A stretch of 64,000 nt of DNA from Bacteroidota bacterium. GTDB lineage: Bacteria > Bacteroidota > Bacteroidia > Bacteroidales > F082. The notes under the pieces were generated by a model. That model searched no databases and was not told the origin of the DNA. It saw only the letters and a program-made list of their open reading frames with translations. Below, one piece after another: positions 1 through 8,022 of this stretch. A program made the translations under genes and the position numbers. Numbering within the stretch: position 1 is the stretch's first letter; each line of letters starts with the position of its first letter. The stretch covers positions 62,001-126,000 of the forward strand of contig JAHLLA010000001.1 of NCBI GenBank assembly GCA_020444415.1. The letters run 5' to 3'.

Positions 1-354
1 GGCAAATATCCTGATGTTGACCACTTTCAGGTTGATCATCCGCCAGCCAATATTCAGCGGCACCTGGATGGTATTTAGTTTTATTTCCTGTTCAATAGGT
101 GAAATACTTCCAATAGAAGGATATTTAAATACACTGCCCTGGGTGAGCCAGTTCAATTCCGGCTGCACATAGATCTTTTCGCCAAAGCGGGCAAAAACCC
201 CAACAACAAAATTGTTTTTTAAACCATTTGTAATAGAATCTTTATCAATTGAAAGATTCGATCCGGTGTAACCTATTTGCGGCCCGATGTGAAACTGGGC
301 ATATCCTGAGACTGAAATGGTAATGGCAACTAAGGCAATAATTAGCTTTTTCAT
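1..354 (-). CDS. Outer-membrane beta-barrel protein, PorT-like family (partial, C-terminus off the window)
   Basis: The first 118 residues of a secreted protein are visible, beginning MKKLIIALVAITISVSGYAQ, a clear signal peptide with a cleavage site after the YAQ. The mature part has alternating hydrophobic strands (FHIGPQIGY, FVVGVFARFGEKIYVQPEL, LNTIQVPLNIGWRM) in the style of the small Bacteroidota barrels of the OMP_b-brl_2 group: a first strand ending in Gly-rich turns, then 'QPEL' and 'IQVPL' strands. The reading frame runs off the left edge, so length and C-terminus are unknown. It is transcribed divergently from the similar barrel at 608. The family assignment comes from pattern only; no specific substrate or role can be given. 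Confidence 0.7.
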   Translation of the reverse strand, partial: MKKLIIALVAITISVSGYAQFHIGPQIGYTGSNLSIDKDSITNGLKNNFVVGVFARFGEKIYVQPELNWLTQGSVFKYPSIGSISPIEQEIKLNTIQVPLNIGWRMINLKVVNIRIFA

Positions 355-394
355 GTGTTTAAAATTTTGTAAATTTATTAAAATGAAGCTATTC

Positions 395-402
395 CAAATT
401 TA
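395..402 (-). promoter_or_regulatory. Putative -7 element (TAAATTTG) for the leftward barrel gene
   Basis: Read on the minus strand this is TAAATTTG, a full match to the Bacteroidota -7 consensus TAnnTTTG, about 40 bases upstream of the ATG at 354. I did not find a convincing -33 TTTG. The rest of the 253-base divergent intergenic stretch (355-607) is AT-rich with no other recognisable feature. Confidence 0.4.
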
Positions 403-583
403 TAAACACATGGAACCGCTTCGCTTTCTCATAAACTTATTTAAACATACTTGGTAAGGTATGCTTAAAAATGTTTATGCTCATTTCATATGTGTTTGAT
501 TTAAAATAAGTATCAAAAATAAGAGTTTAATAAAGAAAGAACGTAAGAATTATAAAAGAAATTATCATTTGGATGTTAATAGT

Positions 584-591
584 TATTTTTG
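584..591 (+). promoter_or_regulatory. Putative -7 element (TATTTTTG) that decides the start of the next gene
   Basis: TATTTTTG matches TAnnTTTG. It lies inside the in-frame upstream extension of the next gene (which would begin at 569), placing transcription start near 598 and so favouring the downstream ATG at 608. Confidence 0.4.
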
Positions 592-607
592 CCTAAAATT
601 TTCGTGG

Positions 608-1297
608 ATGAAAAAGATCATTTTTATTGTTTTTCTTTTGTATTCAAATATCGTGTTTGCGCAACATAAACCATTTCAGTTCGGTTTTAAAGGAGCCGCA
701 AATATGGGCTGGTTTGGCACGGATGTAAAAGGTTACAGTAACGAAGGCGTAGAGTTTGGTGGATCATGGGGTTTTGTGGCCGACATCTACATGATGGAAA
801 ATTATGCCTTTACCACTGGTTTTGATGTGTTGTTCCTGAATGGTTTTATGAGGTATCCGTATGCGATGCAAGACACCATTGATATGACTGTTTTAGGACA
901 AATGGAAAGCAAATTTAAAGCCAAGTATATTGAGATCCCGCTTATTTTTACCATGCGTACAAACGAAATTGGCAAGGTGAAGATTTTTGGCCAGATCGGA
1001 TTTGGATTTGGCATTTTGCTTGACGCCAAAGCCAATAATACGTTTATACCTGACAATGGCCAAACTAATGAAAGTAGTGAAGGCGAAGATTCTGGCATAT
1101 TCCGTCCAACACGCGAATCATTTATTATTGGTGCCGGTATTGAAATACCGCTGGATGGCTCTACTTTTATCAGAACGGGTATTAGATATGATAACGCGTT
1201 TATAGATGTTTTAAAAGGCAATAATACCGCTGATCTTAGCATTGAAAATGATGCCAGGAACAATTTTATTGAATTCAACCTGTGTTTAATTTTTTAA
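608..1297 (+). CDS. Outer-membrane beta-barrel protein, PorT-like family
   Basis: A 229-residue protein starting MKKIIFIVFLLYSNIVFAQ, a typical Sec signal peptide. An upstream in-frame TTG-type start at 569 would place polar residues ahead of the signal peptide and is overlapped by a promoter-like element, so 608 is preferred. The mature chain has beta-barrel features: 'FGFKGAANMGWFG', 'YIEIPLIFTMRT', 'FGQIGFGFGILLDAKAN', 'FIIGAGIEIPL', and a C-terminal 'FIEFNLCLIF' ending in Phe, as expected for a final barrel strand. The loop around residues 150-165 is acidic. It is probably an integral outer-membrane protein of OMP_b-brl_2 type. Its role is unknown. nadE begins nine bases after the stop, so the two may be co-transcribed. 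Confidence 0.7.
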   Translation: MKKIIFIVFLLYSNIVFAQHKPFQFGFKGAANMGWFGTDVKGYSNEGVEFGGSWGFVADIYMMENYAFTTGFDVLFLNGFMRYPYAMQDTIDMTVLGQMESKFKAKYIEIPLIFTMRTNEIGKVKIFGQIGFGFGILLDAKANNTFIPDNGQTNESSEGEDSGIFRPTRESFIIGAGIEIPLDGSTFIRTGIRYDNAFIDVLKGNNTADLSIENDARNNFIEFNLCLIF

Positions 1298-1306
1298 TCC
1301 GCTCCT

Positions 1307-2944
1307 GTGAAAATAGCCTTAGCACAACTCAATTATCATATCGGGAATTTTAGCAGTAATGTGCAGAAAATGATACGATCCATCCGGGAAGCTGAAAATT
1401 CCGGCGCTGACCTGGTGGTATTTGCCGAATTGGGGATTTCCGGTTATCCACCAAGAGATTTTCTTGAATTTGATGATTTTATCAACCGTTGCCACCTGGC
1501 TCTTGAAGATATTGCCCCTCACTGTAAAAAAGTGGCTGCCATCGTAGGCGTTCCTACTTATAACAAAGACGGAAAAGGCAAACCCCTATATAATTCAGCA
1601 GCATTTATTGCCAATGGTAAGGTGCAAAAATTCATTCATAAGTCGCTGTTGCCCAATTACGACGTGTTTGATGAATACCGGTATTTTGAGCCCAATAAAA
1701 GATTTGAGATTATTGAATTTCAAGATCGGAAAATAGCGCTGACCATATGTGAAGATCTTTGGAATGTGCAGGACAACCCGCTCTATACGGTTAATCCAAT
1801 GGATGAATTGATGGCACTGAAACCTGACCTGATGATCAATATTGCCGCCTCCCCTTTCAATTACCACCAGATTGAAATCCGTACAGAAATACTGCGTCGC
1901 AATGCCGAAAAATATAAGCTACCTTTGTTTTATGTGAACCATGTAGGCGCTCAAACAGAATTGATCTTTGATGGTGGATCCCTTGTGATGAATGCCAAAG
2001 GAGAAATAATGGAAGAACTCAAATATTTTGATGAAGACTTAAAAATAGTTGAGGTTGATGATATTCAAAACGGGAAAGCTTCAACTCAAAATGAAAAAAA
2101 ACTTGTGATCGGAATGATCCATGATGCACTGGTGATGGGCATCAGGAATTATTTTGAAAAGCTGGGATTTAAAAAAGCTATAATCGGTTTGTCGGGTGGC
2201 ATTGATTCGGCCTTAACTGCTGCACTGGCATCGGAAGCACTGGGGCCTGAAAATGTGTACAATGTGTTGATGCCTTCTGAATTTTCGAGTGCACATTCCG
2301 TAAAGGATGCCATTGAACTTGCTGAGAATCTGCAGATGCCATATGACAAAATTTCAATTGAAGAGGCATACAGTGCCTTTGAAAGTACCCTGAAGCCCTA
2401 TTTTCAAAACCTGCCATTTAATATTGCTGAAGAAAACATCCAGGCCCGGATCAGGGGTGTATTGTTAATGGCATTGTCCAACAAGTTTGGATATATTTTA
2501 CTGAATACCAGTAACAAGAGTGAAGCGGCTGTGGGCTATAGTACGTTGTATGGAGATATGAACGGTGGGCTATCGGTATTGGGAGATGTGTATAAAACGC
2601 AAGTATTTGAACTTGCACAATACATCAACCGAGAAAAGGAGGTCATCCCACATCATATAATTACCAAACCACCCTCAGCCGAGTTACGACCGGACCAAAA
2701 AGATACAGATTCCCTGCCTGAATATGATATTCTGGATGAAATCCTATACCAATACATTGAAAAGCGGCTGGGTCCGAAAGAAATAATCGCAATGGGATTT
2801 GAAGAAAAGCTGGTACAAAGAATATTGAAGCTTGTGAACACAAGTGAATATAAAAGATACCAGACACCCCCGATTCTGAGGGTATCGTCGAAAGCTTTTG
2901 GTATGGGCCGAAGAATGCCCATCGTGGGTAAATACCTGTCTTAA
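1307..2944 (+). CDS. nadE: Glutamine-dependent NAD+ synthetase
   Basis: Makes NAD+ from deamido-NAD+ (nicotinate adenine dinucleotide), ATP and glutamine in the cytoplasm. The 545-residue length is that of the two-domain eukaryote-like form. The N-terminal nitrilase-fold amidotransferase (about residues 1-260) shows the Glu-Lys-Cys triad: Glu41 in AELGISGYPP, a Lys in FIHKSLLP, and Cys in ALTICEDLW. The C-terminal synthetase domain has the PP-loop SGGIDS at residues 296-301, then LNTSNKSE and the YGDMNGG segment. The start is GTG, ten bases after the previous stop; translation from it begins directly with the conserved 'KIALAQLNYHIG' strand. The stop codon overlaps the stop of the convergent nfu gene. 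Confidence 0.95.
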   Translation: MKIALAQLNYHIGNFSSNVQKMIRSIREAENSGADLVVFAELGISGYPPRDFLEFDDFINRCHLALEDIAPHCKKVAAIVGVPTYNKDGKGKPLYNSAAFIANGKVQKFIHKSLLPNYDVFDEYRYFEPNKRFEIIEFQDRKIALTICEDLWNVQDNPLYTVNPMDELMALKPDLMINIAASPFNYHQIEIRTEILRRNAEKYKLPLFYVNHVGAQTELIFDGGSLVMNAKGEIMEELKYFDEDLKIVEVDDIQNGKASTQNEKKLVIGMIHDALVMGIRNYFEKLGFKKAIIGLSGGIDSALTAALASEALGPENVYNVLMPSEFSSAHSVKDAIELAENLQMPYDKISIEEAYSAFESTLKPYFQNLPFNIAEENIQARIRGVLLMALSNKFGYILLNTSNKSEAAVGYSTLYGDMNGGLSVLGDVYKTQVFELAQYINREKEVIPHHIITKPPSAELRPDQKDTDSLPEYDILDEILYQYIEKRLGPKEIIAMGFEEKLVQRILKLVNTSEYKRYQTPPILRVSSKAFGMGRRMPIVGKYLS

Positions 2945-3189
2945 ATATTGATAGCCACCACTTCCTTAATCTCGGGCAGTACTTTCTTTAATGTAGCTTC
3001 TACACCGTTTTTCAAGGTCATTGTACTGTATGGGCATGAACCACAAGCGCCGGTGAGTTCTACATTCACCACATTATCGTCGGTGAGTTCAATAAATGAA
3101 ATATCGCCACCATCCTGCTGCAAATAAGGTCTCACCTGGTCAAGTACATTGAGTACTTTTCGGGTTAAATCTTCTCTTGAATTCTCCAT
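2941..3189 (-). CDS. NifU-like C-terminal domain protein (Nfu-type Fe-S scaffold)
   Basis: A stand-alone 82-residue Nfu domain that binds a labile [4Fe-4S] cluster through a CxxC pair and passes it to apo-proteins. Seen here: 'VRPYLQQDGGDI' and 'LTGACGSCPYSTMTLK' with Cys49 and Cys52, followed by 'GVEATLKKVLPEIKEV'. Length is normal for the single-domain form. It follows mrp by 11 bases on the same strand, so the two form a small Fe-S carrier operon. The end overlaps convergently with the end of nadE by three bases. Confidence 0.92.
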   Translation of the reverse strand: MENSREDLTRKVLNVLDQVRPYLQQDGGDISFIELTDDNVVNVELTGACGSCPYSTMTLKNGVEATLKKVLPEIKEVVAINI

Positions 3190-3200
3190 TGTATATTATA

Positions 3201-4253
3201 TTAGTTTCTTAAATTTTTAACCTGTTCTTCCACATTATCAGCGATCTCTTTGAATGCTTTTGTCACCAATGAACTATCATCAAGCGCAATGGGTGATCCA
3301 CTATCACCGGTTTCTACTATCTTTTCAACGATTGGTATTCTGCCCAGCACGGGAATCTCCAATTCTTTTGCCAGTTCGTCTGTTGCACCTTTGCCAAAGA
3401 TGAAATATTTCTTATCCGGCATGTCCTCGGGCGTGAAAAAAGACATATTCTCCACAATTCCCAGTAAAGGTATGGTAAGCACGTCCTGGCGGTACATCAT
3501 GGCAGCCCTGCGCACATCAGCCGTTGCTACCTTTTGTGGTGTTGTAACCAATACGGTACCTCGAACATTGTATGTTTGCGCCAGCGTTAGTTGAATATCG
3601 CCTGTACCCGGAGGCATATCGATCACCAGGTAATCCAGTTCACCCCAATCAGAATCAGCCATAAGCTGGTTAAAAGCCTTATTGATCATTGATCCGCGCC
3701 ACATCAATGCCTGGTTGGGTTGCACAAAAAATCCCAACGACAGTATTTTAACACCGTAGTTTTCCAAAGGCAGCATGATGGCTTTTCCTTCGCGCTCGAT
3801 TACTCCTGGTTTCTGGCCTTCCACACCGAACATCATTGGAACCGATGGCCCCATTATATCCGCATCCAGGATACCTACCTTTTTACCTGATTTTGCCAGC
3901 GAAACCGCCAGGTTGGCTGCGATAGTCGATTTACCAACACCGCCTTTTCCAGCAATCACTGCAACTATATTTTTAACACCTGAAAGGGGACCCATTCCCT
4001 TTTCCGCTTCCGAAACAGGAATAATGTTGATTTTGATATCTTCACCGATCTCTGATTTTAAGATCTTTTCAGCAGAGGAACTGATGATACCCACAGAAGG
4101 GTCATCTTTTTTGGGAAAAATAATATGCACGGTTATTTCTTCATCTTTAATGTCAATATCGTCTATCATGTTCAAATCGACAATATTGTCCTTTTTTGCG
4201 AAAAAGATAACTTGTTTTAAAGCATTATATACTTGCTTTTTGGTAATGAACAT
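3201..4253 (-). CDS. Mrp/NBP35-family P-loop ATPase (Fe-S cluster carrier)
   Basis: A 350-residue ApbC/Mrp-type ATPase thought to carry Fe-S clusters. Residues 1-90 form the MIP18/DUF59-like domain. The deviant Walker A GKGGVGKST sits at 102-110, followed by 'LDADIMGPSVP', 'MWRGSMINKA' and 'DYLVIDMPPGTGD'. The C-terminal CxxC that binds the cluster in E. coli ApbC is not present: the segment after 'IVENMSFF' reads TPEDMPDKKYFIFGKG. To my knowledge many Bacteroidota Mrp proteins also lack it. Cotranscription with the downstream Nfu protein supports an Fe-S role. Confidence 0.93.
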   Translation of the reverse strand: MFITKKQVYNALKQVIFFAKKDNIVDLNMIDDIDIKDEEITVHIIFPKKDDPSVGIISSSAEKILKSEIGEDIKINIIPVSEAEKGMGPLSGVKNIVAVIAGKGGVGKSTIAANLAVSLAKSGKKVGILDADIMGPSVPMMFGVEGQKPGVIEREGKAIMLPLENYGVKILSLGFFVQPNQALMWRGSMINKAFNQLMADSDWGELDYLVIDMPPGTGDIQLTLAQTYNVRGTVLVTTPQKVATADVRRAAMMYRQDVLTIPLLGIVENMSFFTPEDMPDKKYFIFGKGATDELAKELEIPVLGRIPIVEKIVETGDSGSPIALDDSSLVTKAFKEIADNVEEQVKNLRN

Positions 4254-4312
4254 ACTTCTATTTTAATTTAGATTTAATAATAATTACTAGAAATACCAAT
4301 GGCAAAATTACG

Positions 4313-4320
4313 GATAATTT
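4313..4320 (-). promoter_or_regulatory. Putative -7 element (TAATTTTG) upstream of mrp-nfu
   Basis: On the minus strand TAATTTTG matches TAnnTTTG, about 60 bases upstream of the mrp ATG. The 106-base gap to the ATL gene is otherwise AT-rich and featureless. Confidence 0.35.
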
Positions 4321-4359
4321 TTCTAACAGCACGGTGGATTTAGGGAATATATTCTTTAT

Positions 4360-4695
4360 TCATCGGAGCTTTTCCGCAGGATTCCAAAATTTCTTTTTGA
4401 AGTGTATAATCTGATCATTTTCAACGAGTATTCCCTCGCTCTCTAATAATTCTTTCATTACGTCAGGGCCTCCGAAATGGCGCTTGCCAGTCAGCATGCC
4501 ATTTCTATTTACAACGCGGTGTGCTGGAATATTCTCAGGCATGTTATGACTCCCATTCATGGCCCAGCCCACCATTCTTGCAGAGCCTTTGCTCCCCAAA
4601 TACTCGGCAATGGAACCATATGATGTAACATAACCGTAAGGAATCTGTTTCACAACTTCATAAACGCGCTGAAAGAAACCGCTTTGATCGCTCAT
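4360..4695 (-). CDS. Alkyltransferase-like protein (ATL), MGMT family without catalytic Cys
   Basis: A 111-residue protein homologous to the DNA-binding domain of O6-methylguanine-DNA methyltransferase. 'IPYGYVTSYGSIAEYLG' is the start of the helix-turn-helix domain, 'SARMVGWAMN' carries the arginine-finger region, and 'IPAHRVVNRNG' is the active-site loop. In a true MGMT this loop is PCHRV; here residue 58 is Ala, so the protein cannot accept the alkyl group. ATL proteins instead bind O6-alkylguanine and flag it for nucleotide excision repair. The gene overlaps trmB by four bases (ATGA), so it is the second gene of that transcript. Confidence 0.9.
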   Translation of the reverse strand: MSDQSGFFQRVYEVVKQIPYGYVTSYGSIAEYLGSKGSARMVGWAMNGSHNMPENIPAHRVVNRNGMLTGKRHFGGPDVMKELLESEGILVENDQIIHFKKKFWNPAEKLR

Positions 4696-5363
4696 TTGTG
4701 CAGTTTAAATTTTAAGTATTTGATTTTTGTGCCGTGCTCCAGCCACTTCTTTTCATAAAACGTTTGTATCTGCGTGAGTTCATTATCAATGGAGCTATCA
4801 TAAATATCATAAGAATGGAATAAAAGGTCAAGTTTTTCTTCCCTGATGACATCCAATGTATATTCGAAAAAAATGATGTTGTCTGTCTTCAGGTGAATGA
4901 TACCATCCTTTTTCAGGAACTTCCTGTACCGATCCAGGAATTGTGGTGATGTCAGCCTTTTACGGGTTTTGATTTCCCGGGGGTGAGGATCAGGAAAAGT
5001 AATCCATATTTCACTTACTTCATCCATATCAAAATAATAGCTAACCTGGTTGATACGTGTTCTGATAAATGCCACATTTTTTAAACCTTTTTCATTGGCC
5101 ATTTTCAAACCACGCCACATCCGCGCACCTTTTATATCCATGCCAATAAAGTTCTTATCGGGATACAGTTGTGCCAATCCGATGGTATATTCTCCTTTTC
5201 CGCAACCCAGTTCGAGTACAACCGGCTGGTTATTTTTAAAAAAATTCTTTCCCCATTTTCCTTTCAGATAAAAGCCATCTTTTACTTCTTCAAAATGGTA
5301 TTGAAACATGTTATCGAAGGTCATGTTTTCGGCAAAACGCTTCAATTTATTTTTGGCACACAC
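4692..5363 (-). CDS. trmB: tRNA (guanine-N7-)-methyltransferase
   Basis: Methylates G46 of the tRNA variable loop to m7G using S-adenosylmethionine. The 223-residue chain shows the SAM-binding motif 'VVLELGCGKGEYTIGLA', the acidic loop 'FIGMDIKGARMWRG', and the TrmB signature 'WITFPDPHPREIKTRKRLTSPQ'. The C-terminus 'THFYEKKW'-like segment ('QTFYEKKWLEHG') is also typical. It is followed by the overlapping ATL gene and lies 21 bases downstream of the SPOR-domain gene. Confidence 0.95.
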   Translation of the reverse strand: MCAKNKLKRFAENMTFDNMFQYHFEEVKDGFYLKGKWGKNFFKNNQPVVLELGCGKGEYTIGLAQLYPDKNFIGMDIKGARMWRGLKMANEKGLKNVAFIRTRINQVSYYFDMDEVSEIWITFPDPHPREIKTRKRLTSPQFLDRYRKFLKKDGIIHLKTDNIIFFEYTLDVIREEKLDLLFHSYDIYDSSIDNELTQIQTFYEKKWLEHGTKIKYLKFKLHK

Positions 5364-5384
5364 TTGATAAAATTTTCTTGGAAA

Positions 5385-6521
5385 TTACTTTTTCTTCAGT
5401 ATCCAGGCATCCGGATATTGTTGGTTTCTGATGGCATACAATTCATCCTTCGCTTCATCCAGAGTATTATATACAGCGTAGGCCACCCGGTACATACCAT
5501 TTTTGGAGGTGTCGGCGATAACCGCCCCAATACCTGATTGTTTGAGTTGATCCACCAGTTTCAAAGCATTTGACTCTTCGGAGAACGAACCGGTAATAAT
5601 CATATATGATCCGGATTGCGGTTTAATCGTTGCCACCTGATGTTCTTCCTTTGGAAGCTCCTGATTATAAGCGGTCTCTGTTTTGGTCTCAGTAGCATTT
5701 TCAATAATTTCATGACCTGATACTATCTCTTCTTCAATAGGGACAACTCTTTCCCTTGCTTTGATCGAAAGGTCAGCATCAGCAGTTTCTTTATCAATTA
5801 AAACGGGGATTTCTTTACGGATTGTTTTGCTATCAGTACGCGGGGAGATGGGTGTATTCTCAGTGTTAAATACAGGTATGAGCATGGCATAATTTTGCCA
5901 GTAGGACGTTGCATGCTCCTTAAATGTAAACCCTCCCCCTATGCTTAATAAAAGAATGAACAAAACAAGTACAACAACACCTGCCCGTTTTCTTCTCTTG
6001 CCCCCACTTTCCTTTTGAACAAAGGGTTTCCTGTCTCTGGGTTTTAATTTACCACTGATCAATGGTTCAACAATTCCTTTTATCCGTTCTTCGTCACTTG
6101 CCCTTTCGACAGGTGGCGAATAGAAACTGCCCAATCCAAAAGCATCATGGTTATAATTTACCTGCTCGTTTTGCTCGAATGTGATATGTCCTTCTTTATT
6201 TTTATACAGACTGCCTATATTTATGAAGTTGATCTTATTCCCGGATTTCAATTCTTCTTGGCAATGTTTTGCAAAATCGATTACCATTTGCTTGGCCTCC
6301 ACGTAGGAGATATGATCCATATTGGCGATATGGTTTATCAGCAGCCCATCATTGGCACTTAAATGGATGTTAAACATCACTTTTCTGAAAGGCGGCGAAA
6401 ACTGGTGGGTAATCCGGTTGACGGTGGCCGGTCTATCGTTCACGATAAAGCCACCAAAGCCAGGTATGACCACGCATTCATGTTCAAAAAGTAATTCGCT
6501 TATGTAGGAGGCTATGTTCAA
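5385..6521 (-). CDS. HU-like (CCDC81-type) and SPOR domain membrane protein
   Basis: A 378-residue protein. Residues 1-130 resemble the bacterial HU-CCDC81 domains ('MNIASYISELLFEHECVVIPGFGG'... 'NINFINIGSLYKNKEGHITF'-like), with 'VVIPGFGGFIVND' as the hallmark. A basic stretch (KRRKRAG) precedes one transmembrane helix at about 181-200. An acidic, low-complexity periplasmic linker follows. The C-terminal 70 residues ('SYMIITGSFSEESNALKLVDQLK'... 'YRVAYAVYNTLDEAKDEL') form a SPOR domain, which binds denuded septal peptidoglycan. By inference it is an inner-membrane protein with the HU-like part in the cytoplasm and SPOR in the periplasm, possibly linking division to DNA or cytosolic partners. 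Cellular function is not established. Confidence 0.85.
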   Translation of the reverse strand: MNIASYISELLFEHECVVIPGFGGFIVNDRPATVNRITHQFSPPFRKVMFNIHLSANDGLLINHIANMDHISYVEAKQMVIDFAKHCQEELKSGNKINFINIGSLYKNKEGHITFEQNEQVNYNHDAFGLGSFYSPPVERASDEERIKGIVEPLISGKLKPRDRKPFVQKESGGKRRKRAGVVVLVLFILLLSIGGGFTFKEHATSYWQNYAMLIPVFNTENTPISPRTDSKTIRKEIPVLIDKETADADLSIKARERVVPIEEEIVSGHEIIENATETKTETAYNQELPKEEHQVATIKPQSGSYMIITGSFSEESNALKLVDQLKQSGIGAVIADTSKNGMYRVAYAVYNTLDEAKDELYAIRNQQYPDAWILKKK

Positions 6522-6574
6522 CTAACTCAACATTTTTTCAGAACAGGCTAAATTATGCATTCGAAATGTTTTTA

Positions 6575-7324
6575 TCAAGGCTTGTTCGTAAGTTTTAATA
6601 AGTCTTCTGGCGTATCTACGCCCATCGATTCATATTCAGTATAAGCTACGGAAAGCTTATAGCCGTTTTCCATCCATCGCAATTGTTCTAATTTTTCCGT
6701 CATTTCCCACCTGGAAGGTTCCAGTTCCACTATTTCAAGCAACATATCTTTCCGGTAACCATACAATCCGACATGTTTGTAAAAATCAGCATGTGAAAGC
6801 CACTGGGATTTGTCGGCATCCCTGACAAATGGTATGGGGTTCCGGCTGAAGAACAAAGCCCTGTTTTTTTTATCGGCAACGAGCTTTACCACGTTGGGAT
6901 TGAACAACTCTTCTTCCTTTTCAATTTTTTTTGCCAGTGTACCTATCTGAACATCCGGTTGGTCAAAAACTGACACTAACTGATGTATCTGCTCCGGTTG
7001 AATAAAAGGTTCATCTCCCTGGATATTGATGATCGTATTAAAAGCCAGGCCGCTTTTCTTTTCGTATGATATAAGCGCTTCGGCGCAGCGAGACGTACCA
7101 TTCTGATGTTCGCTGGAAGTCATCACGGCTTCGCCACCAAAACCCGTCACATGATCAAATATCCTTGCATCGTCGGTTGCTACAATAACTTTATGGAGAT
7201 CTTCAGACAATTTACATTGTTCAAATACCCGCTGGATGATTGATTTGCCGTTTACAAATGCCAGGGGCTTACCCGGAAAACGGGAGGAAGCATATCGGGC
7301 AGGAATGATTCCAATAATGGCCAT
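6575..7324 (-). CDS. kdsB: 3-deoxy-manno-octulosonate cytidylyltransferase (CMP-Kdo synthetase)
   Basis: Activates Kdo with CTP to CMP-Kdo for lipid A inner core synthesis. The 249-residue length is normal. Motifs seen: 'IGIIPARYASSRFPGKPL' (nucleotide-binding, residues 3-20), 'VIVATDD', 'HQNGTSRCAEAL', 'INIQGDEPFI', 'HVGLYGYRKD', and 'LEPSRWEMTEKLEQLRWMENG'. The kdsC-like phosphatase at 18497 acts earlier in the same pathway. The deoxynucleoside kinase gene lies 22 bases upstream on the same strand. Confidence 0.96.
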   Translation of the reverse strand: MAIIGIIPARYASSRFPGKPLAFVNGKSIIQRVFEQCKLSEDLHKVIVATDDARIFDHVTGFGGEAVMTSSEHQNGTSRCAEALISYEKKSGLAFNTIINIQGDEPFIQPEQIHQLVSVFDQPDVQIGTLAKKIEKEEELFNPNVVKLVADKKNRALFFSRNPIPFVRDADKSQWLSHADFYKHVGLYGYRKDMLLEIVELEPSRWEMTEKLEQLRWMENGYKLSVAYTEYESMGVDTPEDLLKLTNKP

Positions 7325-7346
7325 TTAACAAGCGTCATTTTATTAT

Positions 7347-7958
7347 TTAAAACAGACCATGGAGATCGGCGTTTACTTTATCAATAACCACACTCAAATT
7401 CTCAGGATCATTAAAGTCCGTATCATCCACATTGATGATCAATAATTTTCCCTGATCATATTTTTCAATCCAGGCTTCGTATCTTTCGTTCAATAACTTC
7501 AGATAATCCAATCGTATCGATTCTTCATAATCCCGGCCTCTTTTTTGGATTTGTTCGACAAGTGTAGAAACAGAACCTCGTAAATAGATCAGCAAATCGG
7601 GAGGCTGGATAAAAGAGCTCATCAACTCGAAAAGGGAAATATAGTTTTCAAAATCGCGCGTCGACATCAGGTTCATTGAGTGGAGGTTGGGTGCGAAAAT
7701 ATAAGCATCCTCATAGATGGTACGATCCTGGATGATATTTTTACCGCTTTTCCTAATCTCTACCACCTGTCTGAAACGGGAATTCAGGAAATAAATCTGT
7801 AAATTGAACGACCACCGCTGCATGTCTTCGTAAAAACTATGCAGATACGGGTTATTCTCTACGTCTTCGAAATGGGGTTTCCAGTTGAAATGCTTTGCCA
7901 GCAAACGTGTTAATGTTGTTTTTCCTGATCCTATGTTTCCTGCTATCGCTATATGCAT
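7347..7958 (-). CDS. Deoxynucleoside kinase family protein
   Basis: A 203-residue kinase of the dNK/dGK/dCK family, which phosphorylates deoxynucleosides for salvage. The P-loop GNIGSGKTTL is at residues 7-16, 'IIQDRTIYEDAYIFA' occupies the place of the family DRS/ERS motif, and 'LIYLRGSVSTLVEQIQKRGRDYE' is the LID region with its arginines. Substrate preference cannot be told from the sequence. A second paralogue is encoded at 59957. It is followed closely by kdsB. Confidence 0.9.
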   Translation of the reverse strand: MHIAIAGNIGSGKTTLTRLLAKHFNWKPHFEDVENNPYLHSFYEDMQRWSFNLQIYFLNSRFRQVVEIRKSGKNIIQDRTIYEDAYIFAPNLHSMNLMSTRDFENYISLFELMSSFIQPPDLLIYLRGSVSTLVEQIQKRGRDYEESIRLDYLKLLNERYEAWIEKYDQGKLLIINVDDTDFNDPENLSVVIDKVNADLHGLF

Positions 7959-8022
7959 CGATTCAAAATTAAGTTACGAATTTAATAAAATTAGCGCTGC
8001 CTGCCATTCATCATTTAAATTG

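Noticed and set aside
802-1278. 158-codon reverse frame opposite the outer-membrane barrel
   Set aside because: Shadow of the signal-peptide-bearing protein on the + strand.
3775-4266. Long open frame on the + strand opposite mrp
   Set aside because: It is antisense to a well-conserved gene, has Ile/Ser/Pro-rich composition typical of reverse frames, and shows no domain.
4360-4695. Active O6-methylguanine-DNA methyltransferase
   Set aside because: The acceptor Cys is replaced by Ala in the PAHR motif, so it is an alkyltransferase-like protein.
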